64,000 nt of DNA from Arcanobacterium pinnipediorum (GCF_023973165.1 NZ_CP099547.1:1-64000), one strand, 5' to 3'; positions 35,409 to 45,468 are shown, numbered from the stretch's first letter. Notes: generated by a model from the sequence alone, not told the origin. Program-made: numbers and translations.

Positions 35409-37214
35409 ATGCGACCATTATCGAAAGTAGCTAAAATCGCTGCTTTTGCCAGCGCGATGCTCATGATGGCGTCGTGTTCTGGCCAGCCTGCTGATAACAA
35501 GCCAGATAACGGCAACGCTCAGCCAACCGGAGAAGTCCAAGAAGGTGGAGATGTCACGGTGGCTCTGCGTACCCCGACATGGATCTTCCCAATTTCCGCA
35601 CCCGGCAAAACTCAAGGTGAAAACGGTATTTTCATTAGTATGCTCTACAAGGGCTTCTACGAGTACAAACTCGATGCCGATAACCAATTCAATCTCGATG
35701 ATCGTTCGTTAGCAGAAGAACCAAAAGTATCCGAAGATGGTTTGACTTACGAATTGAAGATGAAGCCATCGAAGTGGTCTGACGGTGAAGAAGTCACCAC
35801 TCGTGACGTTGAATTCTGGTGGAACATCCTCAACGCGAACAAGGAAGAATGGTCTGGATACCGCAAGGGCAACTTCCCAGATAACGTTGCTGAATTCAAG
35901 ATCATTGACGACCACACCGTTTCGTTCACAACCACCGAAGCATTCAACCCAGGTTGGTTTGTTGATAACCAACTAGGTTCGGTTCGTCCACTACCACAAC
36001 ACGTATGGGGTAAGACCTCCCCTGACGGCGAAATTGGCGATTTCGATCGCGACGTTGAGGGAGCAAAGGCCATTTTCGCTATGCTCACCGACGCCTCGAA
36101 GGACCTGCAATCCTATGCAACCAACCCGCTATGGAAAGTTGTCAATGGCCCATTCCAGCTCGAATCCTTCGTACCAAACGGCGAAGTAAAACTTGTAGCA
36201 AATAAGAACTACACTGGCACAGATAAACCAAAGCTCGATTCAGTAACCTTACGTCCATTTACCTCCGACGACGCTCAGTTCAACGTGCTTCGCTCTGGCG
36301 GTATCGACTACGGCTACATTCCAGCAGGATCGATCAACCAACGTTCCACCATTGAATCCCAAGGCTATACGGTAGAGCCGTGGGCCGGTTGGTCAATTAC
36401 CTACATGCCATTCAACTTCGCCAACCCCAAGTCAGGGCCGATCTTTAAGCAAAAGTACATCCGCCAAGCAATGCAAATGTTGATCGATCAAGAATCGATC
36501 TCCAAGACCGTGTGGGCAGATACTGCAACGCCAACGTGTGGTCCAGTTCCACAAAAGCCTGGCGCTGCTGGTTCTACTGAAGGATGTGCCTACAAGTTCG
36601 ATCCAGCTGGAGCTAAGAAACTACTCGAATCCCACGGTTGGAAGATCAACGCTGGCGATGTTAGCGTGTGTGAAAACCCAGGTTCTGGCGCTGACCAGTG
36701 TGGCGAAGGTGTAGACAAGGGTGCAGAACTGCGGTTCAAGATGATCTCCCAGTCAGGCTTCCCAGCCACCACCCGTATGATGACTGAAATCAACTCCCGC
36801 TTCTCTGAAGTTGGCATCAAGCTCGACATTCAAGAAGTTCCAGATTCAGTTGCAGTTTCGCAAAAGTGTGTACCAGATCAACCATGTGACTGGGATCTAT
36901 CCTTCTTCGGATCTCAATCCTCGTGGTACTACCCGGTATACGCCTCCGGTGATCGCTTGTTCCAAACCGATGCGCCAGTCAACCTCGGCTCATACTCCAA
37001 CCCAGAGGCGGACAAGCTCATTGAAGCAACATTGCGTGCTAAAGACACCTCCGCACTCGAAGCCTACAATGACTTCCTAGCTGAAGATCTTCCAGTTTTG
37101 TGGATGCCAAACCCGGTAGCACAAATCTCAGCATGGAAGAAGGATCTTGTTGGCGTTGGCCCGCAAGACCCAATGTTGAACTTGTACCCACAAGATTGGG
37201 CACACACCAAGTAA
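35409..37214 (+). CDS. ABC transporter substrate-binding lipoprotein, family 5
   Basis: A 601-residue extracellular binding protein of the peptide/nickel/oligosaccharide family (SBP_bac_5). A lipoprotein signal ends at Cys23 (MMASC). The mature protein has the family start GGDVTVALRTPTWIFPI and the SDGEEVTTRDVEFWW motif, plus Cys pairs in the middle and late parts (CGPVP, EGCAY, CENPGSGADQCGE, CVPDQPC) that may form disulfides. GAGGAGAGACAATC precedes the ATG. Neighbouring fucosidase and sugar kinase genes suggest a glycan or glycopeptide ligand rather than a plain dipeptide; this is inference. Confidence 0.9.
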   Translation: MRPLSKVAKIAAFASAMLMMASCSGQPADNKPDNGNAQPTGEVQEGGDVTVALRTPTWIFPISAPGKTQGENGIFISMLYKGFYEYKLDADNQFNLDDRSLAEEPKVSEDGLTYELKMKPSKWSDGEEVTTRDVEFWWNILNANKEEWSGYRKGNFPDNVAEFKIIDDHTVSFTTTEAFNPGWFVDNQLGSVRPLPQHVWGKTSPDGEIGDFDRDVEGAKAIFAMLTDASKDLQSYATNPLWKVVNGPFQLESFVPNGEVKLVANKNYTGTDKPKLDSVTLRPFTSDDAQFNVLRSGGIDYGYIPAGSINQRSTIESQGYTVEPWAGWSITYMPFNFANPKSGPIFKQKYIRQAMQMLIDQESISKTVWADTATPTCGPVPQKPGAAGSTEGCAYKFDPAGAKKLLESHGWKINAGDVSVCENPGSGADQCGEGVDKGAELRFKMISQSGFPATTRMMTEINSRFSEVGIKLDIQEVPDSVAVSQKCVPDQPCDWDLSFFGSQSSWYYPVYASGDRLFQTDAPVNLGSYSNPEADKLIEATLRAKDTSALEAYNDFLAEDLPVLWMPNPVAQISAWKKDLVGVGPQDPMLNLYPQDWAHTK

Positions 37215-37223
37215 ACACCACTA

Positions 37224-37303
37224 TGTAACTTTCTCAGGTACGTGTTGCACACCTAAGCGTGGGTTCACGTTCCGTGTGTCAATACGTACCTGAGGAAGTG
37301 TTA
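37224..37303 (+). promoter_or_regulatory. Large intercistronic hairpin between binding protein and permease genes
   Basis: TGTAAC and TCTCAGGTACGT on the left pair with ACGTACCTGAG and GTTACA on the right, with a small bulge, around a roughly 40-base apical region that may pair further. It fills the gap between the binding-protein gene and its permease gene. Hairpins here often protect or terminate part of the message so that more binding protein than permease is made. Confidence 0.65.
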
Positions 37304-37333
37304 CAAACTGACTGATGCTGTGAAGGAGAGGTT

Positions 37334-38293
37334 ATGGTTCGCTACATTTCGCGACGACTATTGCAATCGCTCGTCGTCGTCGTACTCGTAACGATCATTA
37401 CGTTCACAATCTTGCATATGTTACCTGGTGGAGCAGCCCGTTCTGCTCTTGGACTCCAAGCTACCCAAGAACAGCTCGATGCCTATTCGCATCAAATGGG
37501 ATATGATCGGCCACTCTACGAACAGTATTTCACCTACATTAACCAGCTCATTCACGGCGAACTGGGCACATCTTTTGCCTTAAACATGGATGTTTCCGAT
37601 GCTATTGCGCAACGACTTCCCAAAACAATGCTGTTGAGCTTCCTCGGGTTAGTGCTCGCCGTCGTGATCGCTATTCCGTTAGGTATGCTCCAAGCATGGA
37701 AGCGTAACCGCTGGCCAGACTACCTTATTACCGCCATCGCGTTGCTGATGTACTCCACGCCATTATTCTTCATGGGGCTACTCTTAATCATTCTCTTTTC
37801 CCAAGTATGGGCAGTTCTTCCCCCAGAAGCACCACAAGGCTTTACTGTTTCAGAAATGCTATCGCAATGGCAAGGCCTAATTTTGCCTGCAGTTACCTTA
37901 GCAATCGTCTCACTAGCAGCCTACACCCGGTATGTGCGCTCCTCGATGGTTGATAATCTTGAAGAAAACTACATTCGTACCGCACGCGCCAAAGGCCTAT
38001 CCGAATCGCGTGTTGTGATCAAACATGCGATGCGAAACTCGCTCTTCCCAGTCATCACCTTGCTGGGGATGTCGCTTCCGGGACTATTCTCCGGCGGTCT
38101 TGTGGTCGAATCGCTGTTTAACTATCCCGGAATGGGGTTGATGTATTGGCAAGCAGCCCAAGGCCGTGACTATCCAATTTTGCTTGCCGTGACCACAATT
38201 ATTTCTATTGCCACAGTTATCGGCGCTCTACTAGCAGACATCATGTATGCCATAGCCGATCCGCGTGTTCGATACGGAGGGGGTGAAGCCTGA
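37334..38293 (+). CDS. ABC transporter permease, DppB/OppB type
   Basis: A 319-residue inner-membrane subunit with six predicted segments. The DppB signature start RYISRRLLQSLVVVVLVTIITF and the MLPGGAAR motif are present, as is the EAA loop ENYIRTARAKGLSESRVVIKH region that docks to the ATPase. The start has GGAGAGG upstream. The stop overlaps the next permease start (TGATG). Confidence 0.93.
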   Translation: MVRYISRRLLQSLVVVVLVTIITFTILHMLPGGAARSALGLQATQEQLDAYSHQMGYDRPLYEQYFTYINQLIHGELGTSFALNMDVSDAIAQRLPKTMLLSFLGLVLAVVIAIPLGMLQAWKRNRWPDYLITAIALLMYSTPLFFMGLLLIILFSQVWAVLPPEAPQGFTVSEMLSQWQGLILPAVTLAIVSLAAYTRYVRSSMVDNLEENYIRTARAKGLSESRVVIKHAMRNSLFPVITLLGMSLPGLFSGGLVVESLFNYPGMGLMYWQAAQGRDYPILLAVTTIISIATVIGALLADIMYAIADPRVRYGGGEA

Positions 38294-39156
38294 TGAAAGC
38301 CAAGAATCCTAAAGGCTTATTCCGCCAAAGTGTTGAAGTCTTTGTGTCAAACCGGTTGGCTGTTCTCGGTTTACTCATCTTAATTTCCTTCACACTATTT
38401 TCATTCGTCGGCCCCTATATTTGGGTCACTGAGCAACAATACTCTTCCCTATCCGATGCCTATCTGCCGTTATCTGCTGAGCACCCATTGGGTACTGACG
38501 GTGTTGGCTTTGACCAATTAGGCAGATTGATGGAAGGTGGCAAAACATCTATCATTATCGGTTTGGCTGCCGGTATTTTGGCCACAACGATCGGCACAAT
38601 TTGGGGTGCAACCGCTGGATTCATAGGTGGTTGGGTCGATTCGGCGATGATGCGTATCGTCGATGCGATGATGGCAGTGCCAGCACTATTCCTCTTCATC
38701 CTCATCGCCTCAGTCATCACACCAAATGTTCCACTGTTAGTGCTGACTATTGGTGCGTTCGCCTGGTTAAATCCGGCACGTCTTATTCGTGGTGAATCTT
38801 TAGCGCTGCGCTCGCGAGAATACATTACCGCGATGCGTGGCATGGGTGGCTCCCCGCTACGAGCCGTTCGTACCCACATTGTGCGCAACGCTATCGGAAC
38901 CGTGATCGTTAACGCCACCTTCCAAGTAGCTGACGCCATCTTGTATGTTGCCTATCTATCCTTCCTTGGACTAGGTGTTCCACCGCCGGCAGCTAACTGG
39001 GGTGGCATGCTCTCTACTGGCATGAACGAAGTGTATAACGGCCACTGGTGGCTGTTATATCCACCGGGAATCATGATTATTTTGCTGGTTGTTGCGTTTA
39101 ACTTCGTTGGTGATGGTTTGCGTGACGCGTTTGAAGTCCGTTTGCGAAGCCGATAG
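38293..39156 (+). CDS. ABC transporter permease, DppC/OppC type
   Basis: A 287-residue partner permease. The first segment NRLAVLGLLILISFTLFSFV, the HPLGTDGVGFDQLGRLMEGG motif (family form HPLGTDxxGRD) and the EAA loop REYITAMRGMGGSPLR are visible. It overlaps the DppB-type gene by one base, and the ATPase gene follows after 8 bases. Confidence 0.93.
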   Translation: MKAKNPKGLFRQSVEVFVSNRLAVLGLLILISFTLFSFVGPYIWVTEQQYSSLSDAYLPLSAEHPLGTDGVGFDQLGRLMEGGKTSIIIGLAAGILATTIGTIWGATAGFIGGWVDSAMMRIVDAMMAVPALFLFILIASVITPNVPLLVLTIGAFAWLNPARLIRGESLALRSREYITAMRGMGGSPLRAVRTHIVRNAIGTVIVNATFQVADAILYVAYLSFLGLGVPPPAANWGGMLSTGMNEVYNGHWWLLYPPGIMIILLVVAFNFVGDGLRDAFEVRLRSR

Positions 39157-39164
39157 GAGAGATC

Positions 39165-41162
39165 ATGACAAGCCCATTGCTCTCGATTGAAGATCTTCGT
39201 GTGACCATTAAGCTACGCAAAGGTCAAGTAGAACCGCTGCGCGGGGTCAATCTCGAAGTTATGCCTGGTGAAACCCTTGGCATTGTTGGTGAATCTGGTT
39301 GTGGTAAAACCATGACTGCACTATCAGTGATGGGATTACTCCCACACATGGGTAGTGTGTCCGGCGGTAAGCTGACATTCCAAGGGCGCAACCTGCTCGA
39401 CTTATCAGATAAAGAAGCTCGCCGGATACGTGGCATGGAGATTGGAATGATTTTCCAAGATCCACTTACCTCACTGAATCCAACAATGAAGATCGGGGAT
39501 CAGGTTGCTGAGCCGCTGCGTGTTCATCGAGGGGTTTCCAAAGCCGAAGGCCGCCAAGCAGCAATTGAGGTGTTGCGCAAAGTTGGCATGCCACGCCCAG
39601 AAGCGATTGTCAACGACTATCCACATCAGCTTTCCGGAGGTATGCGCCAGCGCGTGATGATTGCGATGTCGTTGATCTGCCAACCGTCACTATTGATAGC
39701 TGATGAGCCGACGACGGCGTTGGACGTAACGATTCAACGTCAGATTCTTGATCTTCTCGACGATTTGAAGAAAGAATTCGATACTTCAGTTATTTTGGTG
39801 ACTCACGATTTAGGCGTGGTAGCAGGGCGTGCTGACCGAGTAGCAGTGATGTATGCCGGGCGCGTGGTAGAAGTGGGAACAACTGATGAAATTTTCATCA
39901 ACCCACAACATCAATACACTCGTTCCCTCATGGCTGCGTTGCCAGAAAATACGAAAGATACTCGCCAAGAACTGTATACGATTCCTGGCATGCCGCCGTC
40001 GTTGCGCGGTGAAATTGTGGGGTGTCCGTTTGCTGCGCGTTGCCCGCGCACGATTGATGCTTGCTACACTGATACTCCGCAACTGGTGACGTTGACCGAT
40101 AAAGCCGGTCACGTCCACTCCCATGCGTGTTGGAATCCTGCTGGCCCTGAACTGGAGCGGCCAATTTCTATTCGCGAAAAGCGCGATCTTAGTAATCGCT
40201 CAGTTATTTGTTCGGTACAGGATTTATCGAAGCTATATCCGGCAATGGGTGGGAAGGTTGTGCGCCGTCGGATCGGATCAGTTCATGCAGTATCGCATGT
40301 CTCTCTCGATGTTTATGAAGGAGAAACACTCGGTATCGTGGGCGAGTCAGGATGCGGGAAATCAACTCTAGGACGCGTGATTACTGGGCTAGAGCCTGCT
40401 TCAGATGGGCACGTGCTAATTGGCGGGAAAGACATTGCCCAAGCCTCGCGTCGAGAGTTGAAGAAGATGCGACGCGATGTACAAATGATGTTCCAAGATT
40501 CGTTTGCCGCGATGGATCCGCGTATGCGCGTCGACGAAATTTTGACCGAGCCGCTCAAAATTCAAAAAATCGGCAATCGCGAGTTTCAACATCAGCGTGC
40601 CAATACGTTAGTTGGCAAAATCGGTATCGAACACGGTGCAATGTGGAAATATCCGCACGAATTTTCTGGCGGTCAACTCCAACGCATCGGCTTAGCACGC
40701 TCCCTCGTGCTAGAACCGAAACTTATTGTGTGCGATGAACCAGTTTCTGCCCTCGATGTATCTGTCCAGGCACAAGTGTTAAATGTTATGCGTCGATTGC
40801 AAGAAGAGCAATCGTTGACTTACATTTTCATCTCTCACGATCTGTCTGTTGTGAAATATATTTCGGACCGGATCGCAGTGATGTACTTGGGCAAGATTGT
40901 TGAAATTGGTCCGGCCGCTGAAGTTGTAGAACATCCCCAACATCCCTACACTCAAGCGTTGATTGAAGCCATTCCGGTTGCCGATCCGCGCCATAAACGC
41001 AAAGAAATCGTGCATCTGACCGGTGAGCCGGCCTCAGCAATCAATCCTCCGCAAGGGTGTCGGTTTAAAAACCGCTGCCCGTTTGCCACTGAGTTGTGTA
41101 ACACCGAACCTGTTTTGGTTGGTGAAGGTCGGCAGGTTGCCTGCCATTATCCGTTGGGATAA
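39165..41162 (+). CDS. Fused double ABC ATPase, DppD-DppF type
   Basis: One 665-residue chain carries both ATPase domains of the importer. Domain 1 has Walker A GESGCGKT (about 43-50), signature LSGGMRQR (about 156) and DEPTTALD. Domain 2 has GESGCGKST (about 392), [10 protein letters not shown] (about 500) and DEPVSALD. Each half ends in the oligopeptide-type C-terminal region with cysteine clusters ([14 protein letters not shown] and [14 protein letters not shown]). Fusions of this kind are common in Actinobacteria. GGAGAG precedes the ATG. Confidence 0.94.
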   Translation: MTSPLLSIEDLRVTIKLRKGQVEPLRGVNLEVMPGETLGIVGESGCGKTMTALSVMGLLPHMGSVSGGKLTFQGRNLLDLSDKEARRIRGMEIGMIFQDPLTSLNPTMKIGDQVAEPLRVHRGVSKAEGRQAAIEVLRKVGMPRPEAIVNDYPHQLSGGMRQRVMIAMSLICQPSLLIADEPTTALDVTIQRQILDLLDDLKKEFDTSVILVTHDLGVVAGRADRVAVMYAGRVVEVGTTDEIFINPQHQYTRSLMAALPENTKDTRQELYTIPGMPPSLRGEIVGCPFAARCPRTIDACYTDTPQLVTLTDKAGHVHSHACWNPAGPELERPISIREKRDLSNRSVICSVQDLSKLYPAMGGKVVRRRIGSVHAVSHVSLDVYEGETLGIVGESGCGKSTLGRVITGLEPASDGHVLIGGKDIAQASRRELKKMRRDVQMMFQDSFAAMDPRMRVDEILTEPLKIQKIGNREFQHQRANTLVGKIGIEHGAMWKYPHEFSGGQLQRIGLARSLVLEPKLIVCDEPVSALDVSVQAQVLNVMRRLQEEQSLTYIFISHDLSVVKYISDRIAVMYLGKIVEIGPAAEVVEHPQHPYTQALIEAIPVADPRHKRKEIVHLTGEPASAINPPQGCRFKNRCPFATELCNTEPVLVGEGRQVACHYPLG

Positions 41163-41167
41163 CGGCC

Positions 41168-42073
41168 ATGACTATATACGAGGATTCGGTTCGAATCGGC
41201 GTAGATATTGGTGGCACGACGATGAGTGTGGCTCGCGTGCTTGACAATGGCGATATTGTTGGTCGCATCGATATCCCAAGTCCAGCACGTGAGTCAGGAA
41301 CTCGCGTCGTTGAAGAAATCACTGGCATTGTTCGCCACACTTGGCCAACAGCGCAATCAGTGGGGATCGGCGCTGCCGGTGTGATCGACGCCGAAGGCAC
41401 AATTCTTGCCGCCTCCGATTCATTTAACGGCTGGGCAGGCTTTGCGTTAGGCCACGAAATACGACAAGCCCTCGGTATCCCAGTGGGTGTTGAAAACGAC
41501 GTCAATGCGTTTTTGCTCGGTGAAACCTATGCCGGTGTTCTTTCCGGAGTAGACAGCTGTTTAGGGCTGATGTTGGGCACTGGCGTAGGTGGTGCCATCA
41601 TGCTCGATGGTCACATACTTCACGGCCAACATGGCGCGGCAGCTGAAATAGGGCACATGCCCGGATTTGGTGATCTGCCATGTACGTGTGGGGGCCGCGG
41701 CCATATCGAAACAACCTCTTCGGGCCGCGCAATTGCAACACGCTACGCCTCAGCTACCGGAAAACCTACCGCACACGCGCGCCACGTTTCCCAAGCAGCG
41801 CGCGCAGGTGACGCGATCGCCGTCGATATTTTGCGTGACGCTGGCCGATATGCTGGCCTCGCAATCATCCAAACAGCAACAATGCTTGATTTGACCGCAG
41901 TTGTTATCGGCGGCGGGGTGACTCGCGACTGGGACTACCTTATGGAAGGAATCACTGAAATGGTGACGAAACATCCGCTCATCTCCGGTGGCACCCTTGA
42001 GATCCACCGTTCATTACTTGGCGCAGATGCAGTTCTTATTGGTGCTGCCCGCAAAGGTGGCCTCGCATGTTGA
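41168..42073 (+). CDS. ROK family sugar kinase
   Basis: A 301-residue kinase of the ROK family, without a DNA-binding domain. The phosphate-binding VDIGGTTMSVARV is near the N-terminus, GVENDVNAFLLGE and GTGVGGAIM follow, and the active-site/zinc region reads EIGHMPGFGDLPCTCGGRGHIE. Likely phosphorylates glucose, N-acetylglucosamine or a related hexose released by the neighbouring glycosidase; the sugar is not decided by sequence. It is 5 bases after the ATPase gene and overlaps the fucosidase gene by 7 bases. Confidence 0.88.
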   Translation: MTIYEDSVRIGVDIGGTTMSVARVLDNGDIVGRIDIPSPARESGTRVVEEITGIVRHTWPTAQSVGIGAAGVIDAEGTILAASDSFNGWAGFALGHEIRQALGIPVGVENDVNAFLLGETYAGVLSGVDSCLGLMLGTGVGGAIMLDGHILHGQHGAAAEIGHMPGFGDLPCTCGGRGHIETTSSGRAIATRYASATGKPTAHARHVSQAARAGDAIAVDILRDAGRYAGLAIIQTATMLDLTAVVIGGGVTRDWDYLMEGITEMVTKHPLISGGTLEIHRSLLGADAVLIGAARKGGLAC

Positions 42074-43344
42074 ACTTCGATGAACGAGTGGGAAACCGCA
42101 CCGACATAACGTATCCGCCAACCCCAGTCCCACAATGGTATCGGGATGCCAAGGTTGGAATTATGATTCATTGGGGAATCTATTCAATTCCTGCCTGGGC
42201 GGTAACCAGTGACGAACAGTTTAGCGCAGCGGAAGAATACGCCTTCCACCGATATGCCGAATGGTATGGCAATACGGTTCGTATTCCCGGTTCGCCCACC
42301 GCGCTACTTCATCGGGCACGCTACGGGCAACGCACATACGAAGACTTACTCGATATGTGGAACATTAACGACGACGCCGTGACCGACATCGTCAAGCTGG
42401 CGGTTGCTAGCGGAGCACGATACCTCGTACCAACCACTAAACACCACGATGGTCTATGCCTTTGGGATAGTGCCACAACCGATTTCTCAACCGTCCATCG
42501 CGGACCACACCGTGACCTGATCTCGGAATTCGCCCGCGCAACCCGCGAAGCCAACCTGCGACTAGGACTGTATTTTTCCGGCGCACTCGACTGGCACGTC
42601 AGCGATTTCGGGCCAATCACCTCAGACGAAGAACTATTTACCTTCCGGCGCAACGACGCCGAATTCTCCCGTTACGCCAACGCCCAAGTGCGCGAACTGA
42701 TCGACCTATATTCCCCAGATTATTTATGGAACGATATTGATTGGCCCGACGGTGGAAAAGGCGACGAACCCTATGGTTTGGCTCAGCTCTTTACCCACTA
42801 TCTCACCGAAGTCCCCCACGCAGTTATCAACGATCGTTGGGGTGTGCCAGCTCAAGGTGTGCTCACCCGCGAATATCGAAACGTAGCGACGAAAATGGAT
42901 CGCCCGTGGGAAGCCGTACGCGGTATCGGAAAATCCTTTGGATACAACGCCGACGAAGATGCCTCCTTATCTCTTAGTGGCCCAGACTTAGTGCGCTACC
43001 TCGTCGACGTCGTCGCAAAAAATGGTAACCTGCTTATCAACATCGGCCCTGAAGCTGACGGAACAATACCTGAGGTCCAACGCCGATCACTAGAATATAT
43101 GGGCCGCTGGTTGGCCCAATACGGCCAAGCTATCTATGCAACACGCCCCTGGGGGCCAGGAGTTATTGACGGGAGTTACTTTACGTGTCCGGCCGCGCAG
43201 CCAGAGTCAGAAAATGTTATCTATCTGCTCCAAGAAGCCGGACGCGAAGTTGTAGTTCCGCACGAGTTGCGCACCTATAACGTCAGTTGGCTCGGCGATT
43301 CGTCGGAAAACTGGCCTATCGTTGTCGCTAAGCTAGTCAAGTAG
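42067..43344 (+). CDS. Alpha-L-fucosidase, GH29
   Basis: A 425-residue enzyme that removes alpha-linked fucose. GH29 features are strong: GIMIHWGIYSIPAW near residues 31-44, TTKHHDG at 123-129, and YLWNDIDWP with the nucleophile at Asp223. There is no signal peptide, so it acts on imported oligosaccharide or glycopeptide. A GNLLINIGPEADG segment ends the catalytic barrel, and a short beta-domain follows. It overlaps the ROK kinase gene. It lies downstream of the ABC importer, which would bring in fucosylated substrate. Confidence 0.92.
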   Translation: MLNFDERVGNRTDITYPPTPVPQWYRDAKVGIMIHWGIYSIPAWAVTSDEQFSAAEEYAFHRYAEWYGNTVRIPGSPTALLHRARYGQRTYEDLLDMWNINDDAVTDIVKLAVASGARYLVPTTKHHDGLCLWDSATTDFSTVHRGPHRDLISEFARATREANLRLGLYFSGALDWHVSDFGPITSDEELFTFRRNDAEFSRYANAQVRELIDLYSPDYLWNDIDWPDGGKGDEPYGLAQLFTHYLTEVPHAVINDRWGVPAQGVLTREYRNVATKMDRPWEAVRGIGKSFGYNADEDASLSLSGPDLVRYLVDVVAKNGNLLINIGPEADGTIPEVQRRSLEYMGRWLAQYGQAIYATRPWGPGVIDGSYFTCPAAQPESENVIYLLQEAGREVVVPHELRTYNVSWLGDSSENWPIVVAKLVK

Positions 43345-43415
43345 CAGATTTCGTGGCGTTTGCCAGCGGGGCGACGTCGAAGAACCTAGTGGTGATATCG
43401 AAGGAGATATGAGAA

Positions 43416-44075
43416 ATGCTCGAAGTTATTGCGCTTGATGCCCGTGATGCGCTCGCGGCCGTAGCAGGTGGCGCAGATCGGCTCGAACTTGTAGGGACTA
43501 TGGATCAAGATGGTTTGTCGGCAACAGTCGAACAGGTCGAACAGATCCGCGCCGTGAGCGATATTCCGATTCGAGCTATGTTGCGCGATCGCGATGGATT
43601 TACTCCCCAGAATAAGGAACAGTTGCGTCGCAGCGCACGCGAGCTTGTTGCTGCCGGAGTGCAGGCGCTTGTTGTGGGATGGGTGCGCGATGGGCACTTC
43701 GATACCGAAACTTTAGTCGAGGTGGTCCGCGAGGTACCTGAGGTTGAACTCACGATTCATCGAGCGATCGATCATGTTGCCGATTATGGTCGTGGATGGC
43801 AGAAAATCTTGCAGGTGGAGCAGGTGACGAGTGTTTTGACAGCTGGGTCGGCTGCCGGGGTGGAAGTGGGGATGGACAACATCTTGACTCAAGCTGCCAA
43901 TCCGCGCATTGCTGATTTGATGATGATCGGTGGCGGGCTACGCCTTGAACATATTGATCGGCTCAAAGCAGCTGGTATCCGAAAGTTCCATGTTGGTTCT
44001 CCGGTACGTGGTGGTAGCTTTAATAATCCGGTTGATCCTGACCTCGTACGCGTATGGGTTGAGGCAACTCGATAA
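43416..44075 (+). CDS. cutC: CutC family protein
   Basis: A 219-residue TIM-barrel protein of the CutC family, once linked to copper homeostasis; its reaction is unsettled. Family segments include LEVIALDARDALAAVAGGADRLEL at the start (cut here into two motifs: DARDAL and GGADRLEL), LTIHRAID, VLTAGSAAG, and FHVGSPVR near the end. GAAGGAGA lies before the ATG. It follows the fucosidase by 71 bases on the same strand. In this setting a role in sugar metabolism is as likely as copper handling. Its last codons lie inside a 51-base tandem duplication. Confidence 0.88.
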   Translation: MLEVIALDARDALAAVAGGADRLELVGTMDQDGLSATVEQVEQIRAVSDIPIRAMLRDRDGFTPQNKEQLRRSARELVAAGVQALVVGWVRDGHFDTETLVEVVREVPEVELTIHRAIDHVADYGRGWQKILQVEQVTSVLTAGSAAGVEVGMDNILTQAANPRIADLMMIGGGLRLEHIDRLKAAGIRKFHVGSPVRGGSFNNPVDPDLVRVWVEATR

Positions 44076-44157
44076 CTGGCATGATGGGCGGATAGCGCTC
44101 GGATGTGGGTTGAGGCAACTCGATAACACCGATGATGGGCAGATATCGCTCGGATTT
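44056..44157. repeat. 51-base tandem duplication at the cutC 3' end
   Basis: Two units (44056-44106 and 44107-44157) begin GGGTTGAGGCAACTCGATAAC and differ at a few positions. The first contains the last codons and stop of cutC; the second repeats them outside the gene. It looks like a recent tandem duplication. Confidence 0.85.
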
Positions 44158-44208
44158 TTAGATCCTGCCCCGGAAACACCCACAGTGGGGCTAGTTCAGT
44201 GCGGCTAG

Positions 44209-45468
44209 TTAGAACGTTTCGAAGAATTCGCGAGCGATCGTTGCCCCGTGGCCAGTTGTTGTGTTCCAGCACGATAGACCAGTTTTCGCTGAGGCACATA
44301 CCCAATCATCAAAGACAGCTTGTTTGCCGTAATCGAGAATAAGTGGCGGGTTTAGGCCGGCTACGCCATTATGTGCATTAAGTGACATAGGAGCTTCTGA
44401 TCGATATCCATCATATTGCGGGATTTGCCCGTCTTTGAATTGAACTGACGGAAGTCCGGGAAGATTCGGGTCACGTGGCATGACTGGTTGCGGAGAGAAA
44501 AGTCCGGGCTCATACCAGGTCTGTACCACGCACTCTAGCTGGCTTTCTTGCCCCTCAAAATGCGTGAAATCGCAGAATATATTTTTTGACGGAGTAGCTA
44601 GGCCGCCGATACTCAAACCTGAATCGGAAAAGACAACTGGTACCCGCTCTGCGTTAGACGGCGCACTACCGCCGGCACATTCGTGGGCGTGAGGTGATGG
44701 CGGGACGCAATCTGGATTATGGTTGACAGTCTTTGCTCCTGCTACAGGCTGTGATTCCTTGGCAGCTTTGAGCAGATCAGATTCACTTGTGTGAAAGAAA
44801 ACGTAAGGGGAAATATCAGAATCCATATCCCAGAATCTCCCCGGTGCGTTACCGGGCAACGCCACGATCCGATTGCCCTTGTCCATCGCTTCGATGGCGA
44901 GGTTAGCGTTTTCTTCAATCTTTTCTCCGGCAGGATAAAAACTCAGTGAATATCCAATAGCGAAGTTGTCTTTGCCGGTTGCATCCCAGTAGATGCGACC
45001 GGATTTCTTAGATGTGGAAACCGAAGCCTCGAATTTTTCGCGCGAAGCCGGGGTTGATAAAACGAGCTTGTTGATCTCGATGTTTCCCGCACTCGTGCTC
45101 CACTCGATGCGATCGTCTTTAATGGTGAGGCGATCTCCACTCATGTTCAGCCACGTACCTTCGATGGAGTCGTAGTTACCTTCAAGGATCTGATCGATAT
45201 TCATGGCAAGCTCTGAACGAGAGTTCGAGGTATCTGAGTTTTTGTCTGAATTTTGATCGGTGATACCTGCCGGTGTAGTAATCGCCTTATCCTCGTTAGT
45301 AGACGAAGAATCGCGATTCACTAAAAACGAGCCGACGCCAAGAGCCGCCAGGAGGACGCCAAGTGTAACTAAGAGGATGAAAGCTCCCAAAACATACCAG
45401 ATGATTTTATTACGTGAAGTTCCGGTTAGGTGATTTTCAGAACTAAAATTCTCCGATTGTTGTGACAT
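44209..45468 (-). CDS. Membrane-anchored protein of unknown function
   Basis: A 419-residue protein with a short cytoplasmic N-terminus, one membrane segment (about 22-50, IIWYVLGAFILLVTLGVLLA), a Ser/Asn/Asp-rich linker and a large outer domain. The last 150 residues hold cysteines in NIFCDF, LECVVQ, WVCASA and LSCWNT, and a TGHGATIARE motif. This recalls the SPSGNIxC...GLxCxN...TGHG pattern of a family of actinobacterial extracellular domains (I believe DUF6636), but I could not search. The second of two ATGs fits AGGAGG best. It is monocistronic, with cutC converging. Confidence 0.7.
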   Translation of the reverse strand: MSQQSENFSSENHLTGTSRNKIIWYVLGAFILLVTLGVLLAALGVGSFLVNRDSSSTNEDKAITTPAGITDQNSDKNSDTSNSRSELAMNIDQILEGNYDSIEGTWLNMSGDRLTIKDDRIEWSTSAGNIEINKLVLSTPASREKFEASVSTSKKSGRIYWDATGKDNFAIGYSLSFYPAGEKIEENANLAIEAMDKGNRIVALPGNAPGRFWDMDSDISPYVFFHTSESDLLKAAKESQPVAGAKTVNHNPDCVPPSPHAHECAGGSAPSNAERVPVVFSDSGLSIGGLATPSKNIFCDFTHFEGQESQLECVVQTWYEPGLFSPQPVMPRDPNLPGLPSVQFKDGQIPQYDGYRSEAPMSLNAHNGVAGLNPPLILDYGKQAVFDDWVCASAKTGLSCWNTTTGHGATIAREFFETF

